A stretch of DNA of 64,000 bases from Xanthostigma xanthostigma (GCA_963575645.1 OY754473.1:9424001-9488000); one strand, 5' to 3'; shown: positions 21,742 to 33,803, numbered from the stretch's first letter. Translations and numbers: made by a program. Notes: generated from the sequence alone by a model not told the origin.

Positions 21742-22880
21742 CTCATATGCTTATACTCTAGCGACTTTGTATTAACGAGTTGTCATTCAATTTTAACATA
21801 CAATTGATGTCTACAGTTAGTATTTCTGCTTCGGGATAACTGCGTCTCTTCTGTTATATTGTTAAAATGGCAGTGATATATTCTTTTAAAGATATTAACT
21901 GGCCTTACAGAACCTACTGGGAACGTTTTGGTAATTCTATAAGTAATCTTAGTTTTTTCTTCTAAATCATGTACCCATATCTGCGAAAAAAGTGACAAAA
22001 AGTGGTCTTAGTTTTCAAAATAATAAAAAAAAATTTGCATACCTACGTATAAATGAATGTTATTTTAAAAATGTTATATACTAACCTCTATTTCTTCTTA
22101 AGATTGTAGTTTCGTTCTAAAACTACTTTGGTTTATAAAGTGGTATGTATTCATAACCCTCTGGAACTATATTTTCCATTGTTTAGACCACTTTTTAAAA
22201 TCGTTTTTAACAAAAGTTTACTCCGCCTACACAAGTATTTCCATGAAATATTATAAATGTAAACTGCAGACGTTAAAGTTCTTTTTGCATCTCCAGTTTA
22301 TGCGCATGCAGCTCAAGCAAAGGTCTAGATCGATCATAAACTAATATTCACGAATCGTTTGGCTATCCATTGTGCGTCTGCAGAATACCTATATGCACCC
22401 CGCACTCACAGGTACCAGATGAGTAGGTAGGTGAATTAATTCCAATATAATTAAACCATACATATCGGATACATTCTGCGGTAGACAATAAACAAAAGAT
22501 ATAAATTATAAAGCCAACCCTGCTCAAAAGAAGCTCATTATTATAATTCGAAACATCTGATAAGAATGCTAAACCTGCATCTGTTAAATCTCTTATTAAT
22601 TCTTATCTTATTTATATTATGCTCAATCGCCTGAGCAAGGTCAGTCGAAGATATGCTTACGCTTTAGATTCCATCATATAATGCACACAGATTACTGATT
22701 TTCATTTAATTACAGTCATTACAATACAAATAATCGTTAATCATTGATTAGACCAAGAAGTCATGCATACAGAATTTCTAAATAATCCTTAAATTTCGCC
22801 ATTCGCGCGTTCACTAAATTTCTTACTGAAACAAAACATCCCTTTACTTATAACTTGTAAAAATTAAATCAAAACAGTCT
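21742..22880. other. No gene seen
   Basis: Apart from a short minus-strand open frame (21783-21998) with no recognisable motif, nothing is supported here. Confidence 0.35.
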
Positions 22881-22917
22881 TAACCCTTAACTGGTGACCC
22901 TGGGTCTATGAGACCCA
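22880..22917. other. PiggyBac-like terminus
   Basis: TTAACCCTTAACTGGTGACC starts at 22880 and is followed by the palindrome GGGTCTATGAGACCC. A TTAA followed by CCCTT and a nearby inverted block is the pattern of the piggyBac-type ends at 23668 and 48383. No matching right end was found. Confidence 0.4.
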
Positions 22918-23804
22918 TTGATATAATCAAACCCTTAAACTGTTGCACGTGTCGGTCCGCCTAGTCAGATACCCTCCTACTCTTTAAGAATTTCACGGTA
23001 TGTAAAAGTGCTACAACATAGTGGTTGAGAATCACTGGTTTAGTTGAAAAAAATGTTTAATCTCTCTCTGTTCACAGTTGTTTCAATGATGTAAATAAAA
23101 AGTGATAAAAAATAAGGAAAACATTTTTTTTTATTTCTGTTTAGCGAACTTATTCCACAACTTAAAAAAAATGATCTGAAAATCTACTAAAACATATTAT
23201 GTTAATTAATTGTTATTTATATAAAACATTCTCTGCTTTTTTACTATTTTTGAATTTGATTTGAATTTCTAAACCTACTCAGTTCCACAAGTAAGGATGT
23301 GTAAATAAAGTAGAAATGTTTATTATTAATTATTTTTTATTTAAATTAATTATAAAATATATAAAAAAACTAAATAAAAACTACATAAAACTAAACTACA
23401 AACTATACTACGGACTATATTAGCGGGGAGCTTCACCTGAAAAAAAAGAAGATTAAATATTATTAATTTATAACTATATTTTATCAGCGACTATTTAAAA
23501 AATTAGTTACTTTGTATTTACAATTTTAGATTACTTTTATTAAGGTCTAATACCTGTGGAAAAAACCCAGATATTGGTTAATTTTAGTTTTACAATTACT
23601 ATTTGATCAATTAGAAAAAAATTTGCACGGTTGGCTATTGAACAATCAAGTAGGTAATAACTTTTGTTTAACACCTTGACTGTTCTTATACATTTCAAAA
23701 AAGGTCTATGGGACCGAATATACTTTTAAATAATTAATCTAAAACACTTTTTTTTCAAATCGCATACTAATTAAAACATATCGCCGGCTCGAACCATTAT
23801 CAGT

Positions 23805-23851
23805 CCACACACACACACACACACACACCCCCCCCACACACACGCACACAA
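23805..23851. repeat. CA microsatellite
   Basis: About 23 CA units interrupted by a short C-run. Confidence 0.9.
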
Positions 23852-23999
23852 CGTGCCGGCCGGCTTATTAGTGTATTTGCCATAAGGCACTTACACTATT
23901 GGCGTCGGTCGGATGGCGGGACCTAGGGGTCGGACCAAAATTTCTCGACGTTTCATAGCCTCCTAAACACTTTGGCACCATTTTTGGAAAAGTATGTTT

Positions 24000-24051
24000 A
24001 TATATGTATATATATATAATATATATATTTATATATATATATATATATATA
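24000..24051. repeat. TA microsatellite
   Basis: Imperfect TA run with TATATAT blocks. Confidence 0.9.
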
Positions 24052-25056
24052 GGTACGGGCAATAACTTTCGAAGGAGTTAATTGATTTTAATGAAATTTG
24101 GACCACATGTTAAAATCCATCACCGCACGAAGCCTATTTAAAATGGGCCCAATCGGGCCACTTTAAGGGTGGAATTTAGGGGTTGAAAAATATTTTTGGG
24201 CCCAAAAATATCGAAAAATTTCTTCGAATCGTTTCAAAATTGAAATTTAATCCTTTAGTAATGATTAAAATATGCTACCAAAATTTTATTAAATTCGGCC
24301 CGACAGGACCGGACTTAAAAATTTTATGAAACATTAATTTGTAGATATGGATTTACTTAGTGCAGGGTGAATTTAATTTGGTAAATTGATAGTAATATTG
24401 AAATTAAGAAAAAAAATATTATTTTAAGGGATGTATTAAGTTAAAATTTTTTATTTTGTCCAAAATCAAAAGGGTTAAGTTCACATAATAAAGCCACACT
24501 GCCAGTGTAAGCAAATACACTATATTGTCGGCAGGGTTTGGCACTGCGACCCGAGTTTTTTGATGTTTTAGCACGATTAAGTCATGTTTTTTTTTGCAAG
24601 TGTTTGTATTCGAATGTTTATTGTTTATTAAAGCTTATGAGTTTTGATAACATAAACTTCGTAAAAAAATAACTATGAAAAAAGGATTTATCGATAAAAA
24701 AGCAAAATCGAAAAAAAAAAAACATTACATTCCATTGCTGTAAAGTATAATACGATATAATGGACCGGCGGCTCATGAAACATACTATAATACATCTATT
24801 GCTTACCAGTCCCATGGGACCAAGTGCTGTATGAAGTATATCAGTCGGTCCAATGAGACCGCAATGGCAGTCAAGGTGTTAAGATGAAATAATTATATTT
24901 TTTTTTTACTTTACCATTGTTCGATGAAGTCTCATAATTTTTCCAGCACGAAGAGCATCATCTCTTCGCTATCCTCTTCTTACAGCGCTTGTGCGCTGTT
25001 GAAAATGTTTAACAAATCGGTACTAGAAATATCTGGTACCGCGCCGTTTTTAAAAA

Positions 25057-25275
25057 AAAATCATAACCCTCTCTGGGGCATTCAAAAAGAAATTAACGAA
25101 CGATGACATTGTGATTAATGATAAAATTTCTTTATTTGCAACTCCGCACCGTTGGAGTAAAATATCATGACCCTCTCTGGGGTCACGCTTTGAATAAAGT
25201 TAATGAATGATGATGATGACATGATAATTGTTAATTCTATGTTCGCGATTTGATAATGATAAAATTTCTTTATTC
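25057..25275. repeat. Tandem duplication of about 105 bp
   Basis: AACCCTCTCTGGGGCATTC at 25065 and GACCCTCTCTGGGGTCACG at 25170 start two related units. Each ends with GATAAAATTTCTTTATT (25118 and 25258). The second unit has extra GAT repeats. Confidence 0.6.
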
Positions 25276-25306
25276 GCTACACATTATATAAGTGCGCATC
25301 ACAAGA

Positions 25307-25330
25307 AATTAACATGTTGACTGCCGTGAT
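25307..25330. other. Possible piggyBac-like left end
   Basis: TTAACATGTTGACTGCCGTG matches the TTAA plus TTGACTG design of the element at 23668. No right end was found within the window. Confidence 0.3.
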
Positions 25331-26179
25331 AAAGCATAACTTGACGCACGAAGAATCATTCACAATAACCGCGAGTATCATATTAAGTTGATTCTCATGC
25401 ACTTCAATTTATAATAGCCAAATCATTCGTTTTCTCAGTTCAATGTAACGTTTATGCAGCTCAATATACACGGCTGGTACGCATTGGAAACTAGTGAATC
25501 GATGATTGATTCTCACGGCTTGAAATGATTGTAGTTGGAATTTCACTAAAAAGCTATGAAACTCCAGATAAAATATTATTTATATTTATTCAAATTCCTT
25601 TGCATTTCTAAATAATTAATTTCATGTAACATTGCTGAAAATATAAAAAAATCTGAAAAATTTCACAGTAAAAAAAGTAAACAGTTATTTTTTGCATGTA
25701 TTTACTTCAAAAAAACAGCTCATACAAAAGCTCTTAGCGTACTATGCAGACTTGTTTTTTCATATGAAAAATTTCATTAATGCTAAAGAATTATCTTTAA
25801 CCTATTCTAGGGCAGAACAGATCTGGCCAGAAGAGATCAGAAATATCTAATTATTGCGGTAGTGTAAATTTTTTTTTTTTAAATAATGCATTTTTTTTTC
25901 TGATAAAGAAGCAGTATACAAGATCCAGGAAGTTGCGTCTGTTCACAAAGGAAACAATAATTCACTAAAGTATTTTTAATGAATTTACATTCTTCAAATG
26001 ACTCTGTGCATTTAGTACAAAAATTAACATTAAATGAATGATTATAATACTCAAAAACTAAAAAACACTTGCACTGAATAATATTTATACTAAATAATAC
26101 ACGTGAAAATAACTTATTTACTTAGAAGTAATAGCGTCGTTATTTTTTTCTTCTACAGTGTGAATCACTTCATCGTTTT
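25331..26179. other. No feature seen
   Basis: AT-rich, no supported ORF or repeat. Confidence 0.4.
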
Positions 26180-26790
26180 CTATAAAATTAATAATGGAGG
26201 TCGTGTTGTTAGAATGACCAACAGCTTTTTTTCTCCCTTGTATACAAGAGAAAAATTTTTCATGGACAGCAATTCGTTTCTGTCCGAATCACTTAATTGT
26301 TGAAATCTTGCAGGCAAGAAAAAAATACTGCTCTCGTATTTTAAAATGATGACAATTTTATCACCGTATCGAGTTTTCAATGTTTGCACTTTTTCTATAT
26401 TATATCTGTGATTTATCGTTAAATCCCTTATTCTCCTAAACTTATTATTATTGTAGATTTTCCCCTCGTAGTTTCGAATTTCATTGAAACGTTTCACGTT
26501 CATCTGTAACCAAAAAGCTATTATTAATTATGATAAAAAAAAACAACTATGAAATAGATCGTTATAGTTTTACTTACTTCTGGTAATAATATGTATAGCG
26601 GATGTTTCTCAATCTTACGACAATTGGGTTGCGAATGCTCTGCAATTTTCACGTTCTGAAGCAATTAAAGAATAGTATTACAAATCTTTTTTTATAATGA
26701 TTCAAAATATTTTCTTACTTACCGATAATATTATCAGGATTATGACAAATCTCGGTTGATAATATTCCCTTGAAGACTGCACTTTTTCAC
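26180..26790 (-). CDS. Spliced gene fragment of unknown function, three possible exons
   Basis: Exon 26180-26503 begins MNVKRFNEIRNYEGKI, continues VQTLKTRYGDKIVIILKYES and IFFLPARFQQLSDSDRNEL, and ends at a stop. It joins in phase 0 to exon 26578-26655 (NVKIAEHSQPNCRKIEKH) through a 74-bp GT-AG intron. That exon joins through a 67-bp GT-AG intron to an exon starting beyond 26723 (YYQPRFVIILIILS). No start codon is visible in the first exon. The T-[KR]-Y-G-x-x-I-V block followed by an F-L-P-x-R-[FY] block recalls uncharacterised insect repeat proteins. Function unknown; transposon origin is likely but not shown. Confidence 0.45.
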
Positions 26791-27087
26791 TTCAACACGA
26801 CACAATGTTTAATTCAAACTGATGAGAAGCTGCGTTTTGTGTTATGATATACAGTAATACCACGCTTAACGCGGGGGGCTACATTAGTAGAGGCGTGTCA
26901 CCACAAAAGGGTCCATATCCACTGCCAGTAATTTTTCAGTATTTGCCAAAAACTGTTTGAAGTAAAATTAGAAATGGAAATCCATACAAAACTGATTTGA
27001 GTTATTCTTACCAACTCATAATATCAAAATGAACAAAGAAAGTAAACGTAAAATGTATAAAAAATATGTAATGTAGCTTCAAAATTT

Positions 27088-27169
27088 GGATATGGAACTT
27101 TTTGATATAATCAAATGGAGAAAGGAACTTTTGCGCTAACAACATGAGGATTTAGGCTGTTTTGACACA
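27088..27169 (+). repeat. Three-unit array of the GGATATRGRCCCTTTTG motif
   Basis: Related 22-bp units start at 27088 (GGATATGGAACTTTTTGATA), 27117 (GGAGAAAGGAACTTTTGCGC) and 27148 (GGATTTAGGCTGTTTTGACA), spaced 29 and 31 bp. A further copy in opposite orientation is at 26901-26920. They lie 3' of the copy B gene. Confidence 0.65.
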
Positions 27170-27309
27170 ATAACATACTCAGATACAACGAATTAACTAA
27201 ACTTTATTTTCCTTATATTTTGAAATCATGACTTGCCTACAAAAAATAGAACTAAAACTATTTCTCAAAAATCAAAAACGTACATTTTAGAAAACAAGTT
27301 CAGCAAACA

Positions 27310-29338
27310 CTACACTCGTTCAGCAGAAAGTTGCTCATCTGCATGCCCTTCACAAAACTCTTCTTCTGCCCCAAGATCTTCTGTATCGTTTGTTGCCGTG
27401 TTGTCGGCTGACATCTCGGTCGTGTTTCCCAAGACCACATTTTTATAGAAAGAACATTCTGCCATTGTGTCCCAGGTTTCACCAAAGTGCTTCTTTAAAA
27501 GATTTTTAACATCATCAATCTTGGCTGCTTTCAACGTGACTCCCAACGGTATTTCATCTGGCAATGCGATCGACTTTATTTTAACACCCTTTTTAACAAT
27601 CATTTTACCGTTGGTCAATATACTGTTGTAAGATGTTTCACCTTTAACCAAGATATTTTGTTGTTTAGATTTTGTGAGAATGAAACGTTTTGCTTCATTA
27701 AACTTGAAGTGCCAAGATGTAGTTTTTTTGTAGTAAGTCCCCACCAAAGTTTTCCAGTCGTAAACCTTCAAGTCAGTGCCTAATTTAAAAATAGTGGAGT
27801 GCTCCGAAAAAACAGCTTCATATTCTGTAGGTTGTATTATTACTGGTAGCTTACGCAGTTTTTTCTCTATGCAAGCAAACACCCGGTCTGCTGGCAAAAA
27901 CGAATGACCAGTGATAGGAAAGATCAGTTGTATTTCCTGAATGTTAGAAGGCGCTACTCGTGTCAAAAAGTAACTCAGCATTCCAATCATAATTGAATTA
28001 CGGTTTTGACCACCGCAACCGTCAGCGCACAACCTAATCGTTGAGTAAGATGTCAAATTAAGTAGTGACAATAGATGAAACACCGCTGACGCAATTTCAT
28101 TCGCACCCTTCTTGTGCTCATGCTCCATCCAAGAATAGCAATATACATTCTCCGGAGTCAAGCAGTCCTTTGAGCTCCCCTTTACAATAGAGAAATTGTA
28201 TATGTAAATTTGCCTACTATAGTAGGCAGTCTGATCTTGGACCTTTGGCAGAACCAAGTTCTTTTGACAATCAAAACTCAATGTTAGGAGATCCTCCCTT
28301 TTTTCTTGAAGTTTTTTGAAAAACGCTTTGTATCGCATTCTGTGTAATGTAAGGTCAGTCATTAACTTATTTTTATCAGGAGGGTTGGTCTCTTTTTTGA
28401 TCTTAGCTTTAAGCTCTATACATTTAGAGCAGGCATCCGTAGTGGGTGTGCCAAATCCAATGTTATACTGCGTGGTAAAAATTTTTTGAAAAAACGTTTT
28501 CTTCGATTTCAGTGATTCGTCAGTCTGTTCGCTGTTATACATGCGATACAATTTGTTAATACTTAAATTTCCGGGTAAATAACGCCGATGAATGGACTTT
28601 CCTCGAGAGTAGTGGCTTTCACAACATTTCAATTTCTCTATGAATGCTTTGATAGCAGCTCTTCTCTTTTCATAGACTGGATTTGGCCTCGCACCATCTC
28701 TTCTGTCAACAGGCATTCTACCAGTAGTCAGAAATTTTCTAGCCAAAGACTGAGCTCTCTTGCGTGATATTTGGAGGACACTGACGAAGGTTTGCTGACA
28801 CACACGTAGATAAAACTTGTCGGTACCGGATACTCGAATATAGAAGTTCGTACTAACTTTTTTTGTAGAGGTAGGTCTTTTTGTTGGACGTGGTCTTTTC
28901 ACAGCTGTTGCCTTCATGTGTTTGATGATAAACGCATCCTGGAGGTTTTTTTCGCGAGTCGAATAAAAGTTCTGGTGGAATTCCCTAATGTCCCTCATTG
29001 TTAACTTTCTGCATTTGTAAGACTTATTGAAGTGGTTGCAACTGGGGTATGCTGGTGGACCTGGGGGATCATATCTGCAACAGCAAAACATCAAGCTAAC
29101 ATTTGGCTACATAAACCCAACAGCTAAGACTACAAAATTGGATGAAAGAAGAAGAACAGTATGGAACAATAAATCATCAAGTACGACAATATAATGATAA
29201 AACTGAAACAATGTAAAGTCACTAACGTAATGTGATGTCGTACCTTTTAGATTTTGCGATGTTCCTTTTCCATTTACTACGATCTCCAGGTGTCCGTCTA
29301 GCTTTTCCCGGTTCCGATGGGGTAATACTATCGTTCAT
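27310..29338 (-). CDS. Intact two-exon GQNRN-family protein (possible active or co-opted transposase)
   Basis: Exon 1 is 29244-29338 (ATG at 29338, MNDSITPSEPGKARRT, then a basic WKRN segment). Exon 2 is 27310-29074. The 169-bp intron has a GTACG donor and a CTGTTGCAG acceptor and splits an Arg codon, giving a 619-residue frame without stops. In order it shows PPGPPAYPSCNH, NFYIRVSGTDKFYLRVCQQ, CESHYSRGKSIHRRYLPG, CSKCIELKAKI, then TIRLCADGCGGQNRNSI and IFPITGHSFLPADRVFACIE. D-G-C-G-G-Q-N-R-N and G-H-S-F-x-x-x-D are the core blocks shared with copy A; A-D replaces the usual S-D. The family is uncharacterised; I infer a DDE-type nuclease of transposon origin. Intactness sets it apart from all other copies here. 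Flanking motif arrays suggest it still sits in its element. Confidence 0.75.
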
Positions 29339-29510
29339 AGTCACTAAACCAAAAAAATGTTACCACAATCCAACACTTTGTAAGACTAAAATGAACATCA
29401 AAAGACAGCCGTACACAATCAGTATTATACACAATAAAACTAAACCGAACAAGTCAACACAGACAAAGTTTGCTTTTCTGCGTGATTTTGAGAGATCTGA
29501 TTGGTTCGTT

Positions 29511-29712
29511 GGATATAGGCCCGTTTGATGTGTTCATGCGAAAAATATAGAACCTTCTGCCGCGACATCCAATGTTTGATTGTATTTTTCTATGAGATAA
29601 AGCCCTCTTTGACACACCAATAATTTACTAGGATATGCATCGAGCTGCACAGCTGTTGAAATAGTGTTTAACTCTTTTTTATCCGAAAATGGATATAGAC
29701 CCTTTTGCAGTG
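29511..29712 (+). repeat. GGATATAGRCCCTTTTG motif copies 5' of the copy B gene
   Basis: Units start at 29511 (GGATATAGGCCCGTTTGATG), 29594 (GAGATAAAGCCCTCTTTGAC) and 29691 (GGATATAGACCCTTTTGCAG), with a weaker one at 29712. They share orientation with the three units at 27088-27169. The 29511 unit lies about 170 bp upstream of the ATG. Confidence 0.65.
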
Positions 29713-30046
29713 ATACGCCCTGTTGTACTTCTACAAACAAAACGAAGTTATCTTAACATGTCAATAATGGGGTAGGGAAAGATGAAATCTAATAATAATT
29801 ATGCTTTTTTTTAATAAAAATAAAACCAAGCATTTATTTCTTACAAAAATATAAACAAATATACTTAAAAAAAAAAAAAACAAAAAAAATTTCAGATAAA
29901 TGTTTTTTCTGATTGCTTTCTTTTCTTGTTTTTTCATAATCACCCATGATAAAAACTAAAGATCATAATTTGTCACTGTATTAATCGTTATAGTTTTATA
30001 TAAAATACATACGCTAATCCGAAACAGTATTAAGCGGGGTCTACTA

Positions 30047-30705
30047 TACTTGATAAATTAAACGAAAGAGAATATGACACTTTTTAAAAAATGCAGATCT
30101 AGTGATAAGTACACATCCGTTGTAATGTAGGTATAACGGGTGTCATGAAAAACTATTTTTTTCGTCTTCTTAATTATAATAAACTGTTTACTATTTTATT
30201 TTTTATTTCAGACGTGCTGTGTTTAAACTATGCCTGTTTGCTTCAAACCGGAAGTCTGACGTTTTTTATAATTAATAATTAACCTGAATTATCAAACCTG
30301 TGAAATAAGTGCGTAAACAATAAATATGATAGTATAATATTATTTTACACCTTATATACCGACGTACACAATTTAATTACAACATCGCAGATTTCTTTAA
30401 TTAGACATTGGACTTTTATTACAAAAACGCTAAAAAGTCAGAGACGGACTTTACTTGGGTATTATTATTGAATATTTGTAGACTATCACATGAATCTTTC
30501 ATAACGTAATATCTACGTCCCTATCTATTTTGTCTCCAGCACTGAACGTTTGAACATACACATATATACAATCATATCTAGGTAAGTTGTACTTCTATAG
30601 TGGTCATGTGATCTTTGCTTTGATCTTGCTTACATATTTCAAAAGCATTTGTTATTTGATTCAGTTACAGCGAATCATAAGTGTACCAACGTTGTGTTTC
30701 TAATT
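30047..30705. other. No feature seen
   Basis: AT-rich, no ORF or repeat recognised. Confidence 0.4.
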
Positions 30706-30912
30706 TTTTTTGTACATGCAAATATCTCTGCTGTTTCCAAATGCAAACAAATTAATTTCAAATGGAAAAAAATCTTTTTAAAAGCTCCTTATCAAAATTG
30801 CCTGCCCAATATTCCTCTACCACCAGAACCTGTTATTACAAGGTGGGCCATATTTTATTCCGACCATTTTGAAGGTATAAAAAACGTGATGTTTTTATTT
30901 CCAATAATTCCT
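30706..30912 (+). pseudogene. hAT-like transposase scrap
   Basis: The plus-strand frame reads KKIFLKAPYQNCLPNIPLPP, then EPVITRW and a diverged FYSDHFEGIKNV. K-K-x-F-x-K-A-P...L-P-P-E-P-[IV]-x-T-R-W is a conserved block of a hAT-type family common in insects. The frame is open for 100 codons, but the flanking parts do not match and an AT-rich sequence follows. A fragment only. Confidence 0.5.
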
Positions 30913-30987
30913 TTTCATGTTAAATATTATAACGCGCGCGTGCGCTATTAATTTTTTATAAAGCCCGCCTGTCATTTTTGTTTGGTT

Positions 30988-31185
30988 AAAACTATCATCT
31001 CATTGGTTCACTGGGTGGAAAGGGACGGTTGTTTGATTGGAGGATAATGTCTGTTTTTTATCATCTAATTTTGGGTAACTGCTATACTGCCTGATTGGAG
31101 TATTATTAACGCCCTTCTGCCATAACTATCATCTCATTGGTTCACTGGATGGAAAGGGGACGCCATGCTGTCTGATTGGAGCTGA
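30988..31185. repeat. Partial tandem repeat, period about 138 bp
   Basis: AACTATCATCTCATTGGTTC occurs at 30989 and 31126, each followed by ACTGG(G/A)TGGAAAGGG and by a TGATTGGAG block. CCAAT-type boxes (ATTGG) recur six times in 200 bp, a promoter-like density. Confidence 0.6.
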
Positions 31186-31820
31186 CTGAAACGTCACACA
31201 AGGTCACACGAGCAGTCCAAAGTCCAAAAGAGGAGGATGAGTGCGCTGGAACTGAGCATAAACACTACTCCATTTTCTTCTTATTTTAGCAAGATTAGCA
31301 CATAGTATCTAAGTACTACATTATAAACTACAATAGTACATTATATTCTAACAAATTGATTCAATTTGAGAAACAACAATATAAGTGATATATTTTTATA
31401 GCCTAGAAATTATATTATAACATAATATGATAACGAAATAAAACTCAAATATATGGAACACATAACACACAATATGTTAACTCTCTCACTCAATGCTAAG
31501 TTCAGGGCCACAAAACAACCATATGCAAGATAACAAGCCAACACAACAAATAACCTGATAGAAGCGCCTTTAGTTAATAATATTATGATTTACCATCACT
31601 TTCATTAGTCATCACTTCTTATTTATATTTATAACACGTCATTTAGCCACCAGTGGCACTTAAATTGTTAAAGATAAGACACGGATCTTATATTCTTATC
31701 TCCTAGGGCATGGTTTGTCTGGCTGTCTTTCTGGCTTTAGTACGTGTAGTAGTAATTGGTCATAGGTCCCCAACAGGCGGCAAGCAGATGGAAGCAGAAA
31801 CCAAAGACCTGATAGAGTGA
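31186..31820. other. No gene seen
   Basis: AT-rich sequence. The last 130 bp may still hold degenerate C-terminal codons of the glycoprotein remnant that begins at 31821. Confidence 0.35.
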
Positions 31821-33323
31821 CTATCCTTGGATCACCGTGTCAAACGCAAATTTTATCAGTTTGAACGCTATCCATATTCCAATTAGACTTGATGCGAAAT
31901 TCCCCATAAACGCGAACCTCTTTATGTATTGGGAAAATAATGTCTCTTTGGCTGTTTCTGAGAAGGCATGGTGCAGACTTAGCCCTTGCCGATTCGTTTT
32001 TGCCCCAGTTATGCTACTTGAAAATGTGTTCAGTACAGCTTGTCGCTCCGACGAGAACGTATAGTGTTCTGTCAGCCTTGCCATGTTTTCATCTGAATAA
32101 ATCCCGCTAGATGCCAATTTTCCGGGGTTTGTATTGAACCAAGTATGGGTTTCGGTAGGTTTCAATGAGTTAGGCGAAAACGTTTCTATGACTTCAGAAT
32201 TCAATTTATACCAGGATCCGGCTATCAAATAGATGGAAGATGTAAATGTATTACAGTCAATGTCTGTTCTGTGCTGTTGCAGGATATGGTTTCTGGGGGT
32301 TAGGAACAAGCTTTTATTCTTAAATGTTATGGGTAATTCGTTATGACATTCATTGCCTCTTCTTATTTGAACGTCTATGGGTACACATTGTAGTATGTGT
32401 ACGACTTTCTCCAGTTGATTATTGCCGTATGACTCTTCATAAAGTTATATGCAAATTTATCGGGAGCCATGATGGCTGTATTGAGCAAATTTCTAATCAC
32501 TTGACGCTCTATTTCGCACTTTTGAGTTTGTACCGCCATGTACAGTGAACTAATTTCCCGGGATACATGCTTCTCAACGTAATCTAACTTTGAGATAACA
32601 TAAGTGAAAATATCCCGATTCTGTGGAATAAACTGGCCTTTTTTAGGAGGAATTCGTTCTTTGTTCCGACGATAATTTGAAGCTTCGGATGCTCTGTCTG
32701 ATACGCTTCATAGGTGCAAATACGAGTATCAGATTGCACAGAAAGGGCAAATGTTGTTTCTTCACTGTATAAACTTTACGTGTCATTTGGTTCGTTCCCT
32801 GTTGCGATTACCACAGTAGCCGGGCCTTCATACAACACCATGTATCTTCGCAAATCACAAAATGAGTATAAGTGTTCGTTCCAAAATGTCTCCCCGCCCT
32901 CCGAATCAATTTATGAATAATCCAAGAATGTACATACTACTGTTCCTGACCTCAATCTGATAATACTGTTATTTATATGTCCTGAGGCCATGTAGTGGAA
33001 CAGCGAAATTGTAATTGCCGCTTGTACAACCACTCCCGACCAGCTGCCATATTCGTCAGAGTAGTCGCTACCGGAACAACTTCCTTGAATGTTAAGGACT
33101 CCTGATATGACGGCGGTTCTATGAACAGTGCCATTTAATTCGAGACCGTCGAAAATGATGTTGAGTTGAAATTGGAACTGTCTGTACCTATGCATATTTT
33201 CACATTGCTTCTCTCCAACTCGCGTGATAAAATATCCGTGACCTCCCCTAACTTCTGATAAGTGAGAATGCATACCACGATATGTACTATGCCTATTGAC
33301 GGATATTTTGCATTGAAAGACAT
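31821..33323 (-). pseudogene. Endogenous viral element: chuvirus-like glycoprotein, frameshifted
   Basis: Minus-strand pieces keep the order of a chuvirus-type glycoprotein. About 33273-32911 includes NIIFDGLELNGTVHR, VLNIQGSCSGSDYSDEYG and VVVQAAITIS. The middle (about 32650-32420) includes IFTYVISKLDYVEKHVS and PDKFAYNFMKSH. About 32400-31821 includes CVPIDVQIRRGNEC, FLTPRNHILQQ and, near the end, a hydrophobic NFASSLIGIWIAFKLIKF membrane segment. At least three frameshifts or stops lie between 32911 and 32309, and the N-terminus is split over two frames (33323-33135). The protein is a membrane fusion/attachment glycoprotein in the virus family; this copy is not functional. Chuvirus-like glycoproteins are also known as captured env genes of insect BEL/Pao elements, and an LTR-like segment lies just upstream. 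Confidence 0.8.
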
Positions 33324-33803
33324 GCTTTGTTGTGTAGTCAGCTGTCTGTATTATTATCTATTTTTACGGCCAAAACTGCAGTCAACACTAATTTATCGTA
33401 CTACCACCAATGATATTTAGACCCCCGAAACATCCCAGCAGCTATCGTCAGGCAATAAAGAAGAACAAATATAACACAACAACCAACAAGCTATTAATTA
33501 CTCAATCCACACCCCCAGCAACACGCATGACATTTAACCTCCCAGCATAACTTGAGACTTAATTTTATCTTTGTATTCAATAACGTATTACAAAACAGCA
33601 TGAAGAGCTTACACCACATAGTGGCAACCCTGCCTGCAATACATTATCTGTAAAGTGTTTAAAAATATTTCGGTGGTTTCCTGGCTGAGAAGCCGTAAGC
33701 AAGCCAAAGATTTCCAACACTCATTCGACTTTTTTAATACGAAATACTGATCCAAACCTCACAACCACCCATATGGCCAAACAAAAAACCACACAAATAA
33801 GAT
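33324..33803. other. Leader-like non-coding stretch between possible LTR and glycoprotein EVE
   Basis: No ORF is supported. It would be the untranslated leader if the LTR and the glycoprotein belong to one element. Confidence 0.3.

Larger units (their letters stand above)
23672..24878. mobile_element. Non-autonomous piggyBac-type element
   Basis: TTAA (23668-23671) followed by CACCTTGACTG is exactly mirrored by CAGTCAAGGTG followed by TTAA (24879-24882). Inside each end sits a GGTCYAATGRGACC-like palindrome (23703 and 24847). The 1.2-kb interior has a CA microsatellite, a TA microsatellite and no transposase. A further inverted pair around GTGTATTTGCC (23872) and GCAAATACAC (24507) suggests an older element nested within. 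Confidence 0.8.
26852..30046. mobile_element. Probable GQNRN-family transposon, copy B
   Basis: CAGTAATACCACGCTTAACG at 26852, next to TA, faces an inverted TAGTAGACCCCGCTTAATAC ending at 30046, also next to TA. The match is about 16 of 22 positions. Between them lies one intact gene, with a repeated 22-bp motif on both sides (first at 26901, last at 29691). The outer repeats look pogo/Tigger-like rather than like copy A, so the true boundary may be the motif array rather than these outer ends. Confidence 0.45.

Noticed and set aside
24618..24815. Phe-rich minus-strand frame inside the piggyBac-type MITE as a transposase remnant
   Set aside because: Low-complexity translation with no piggyBac motif.
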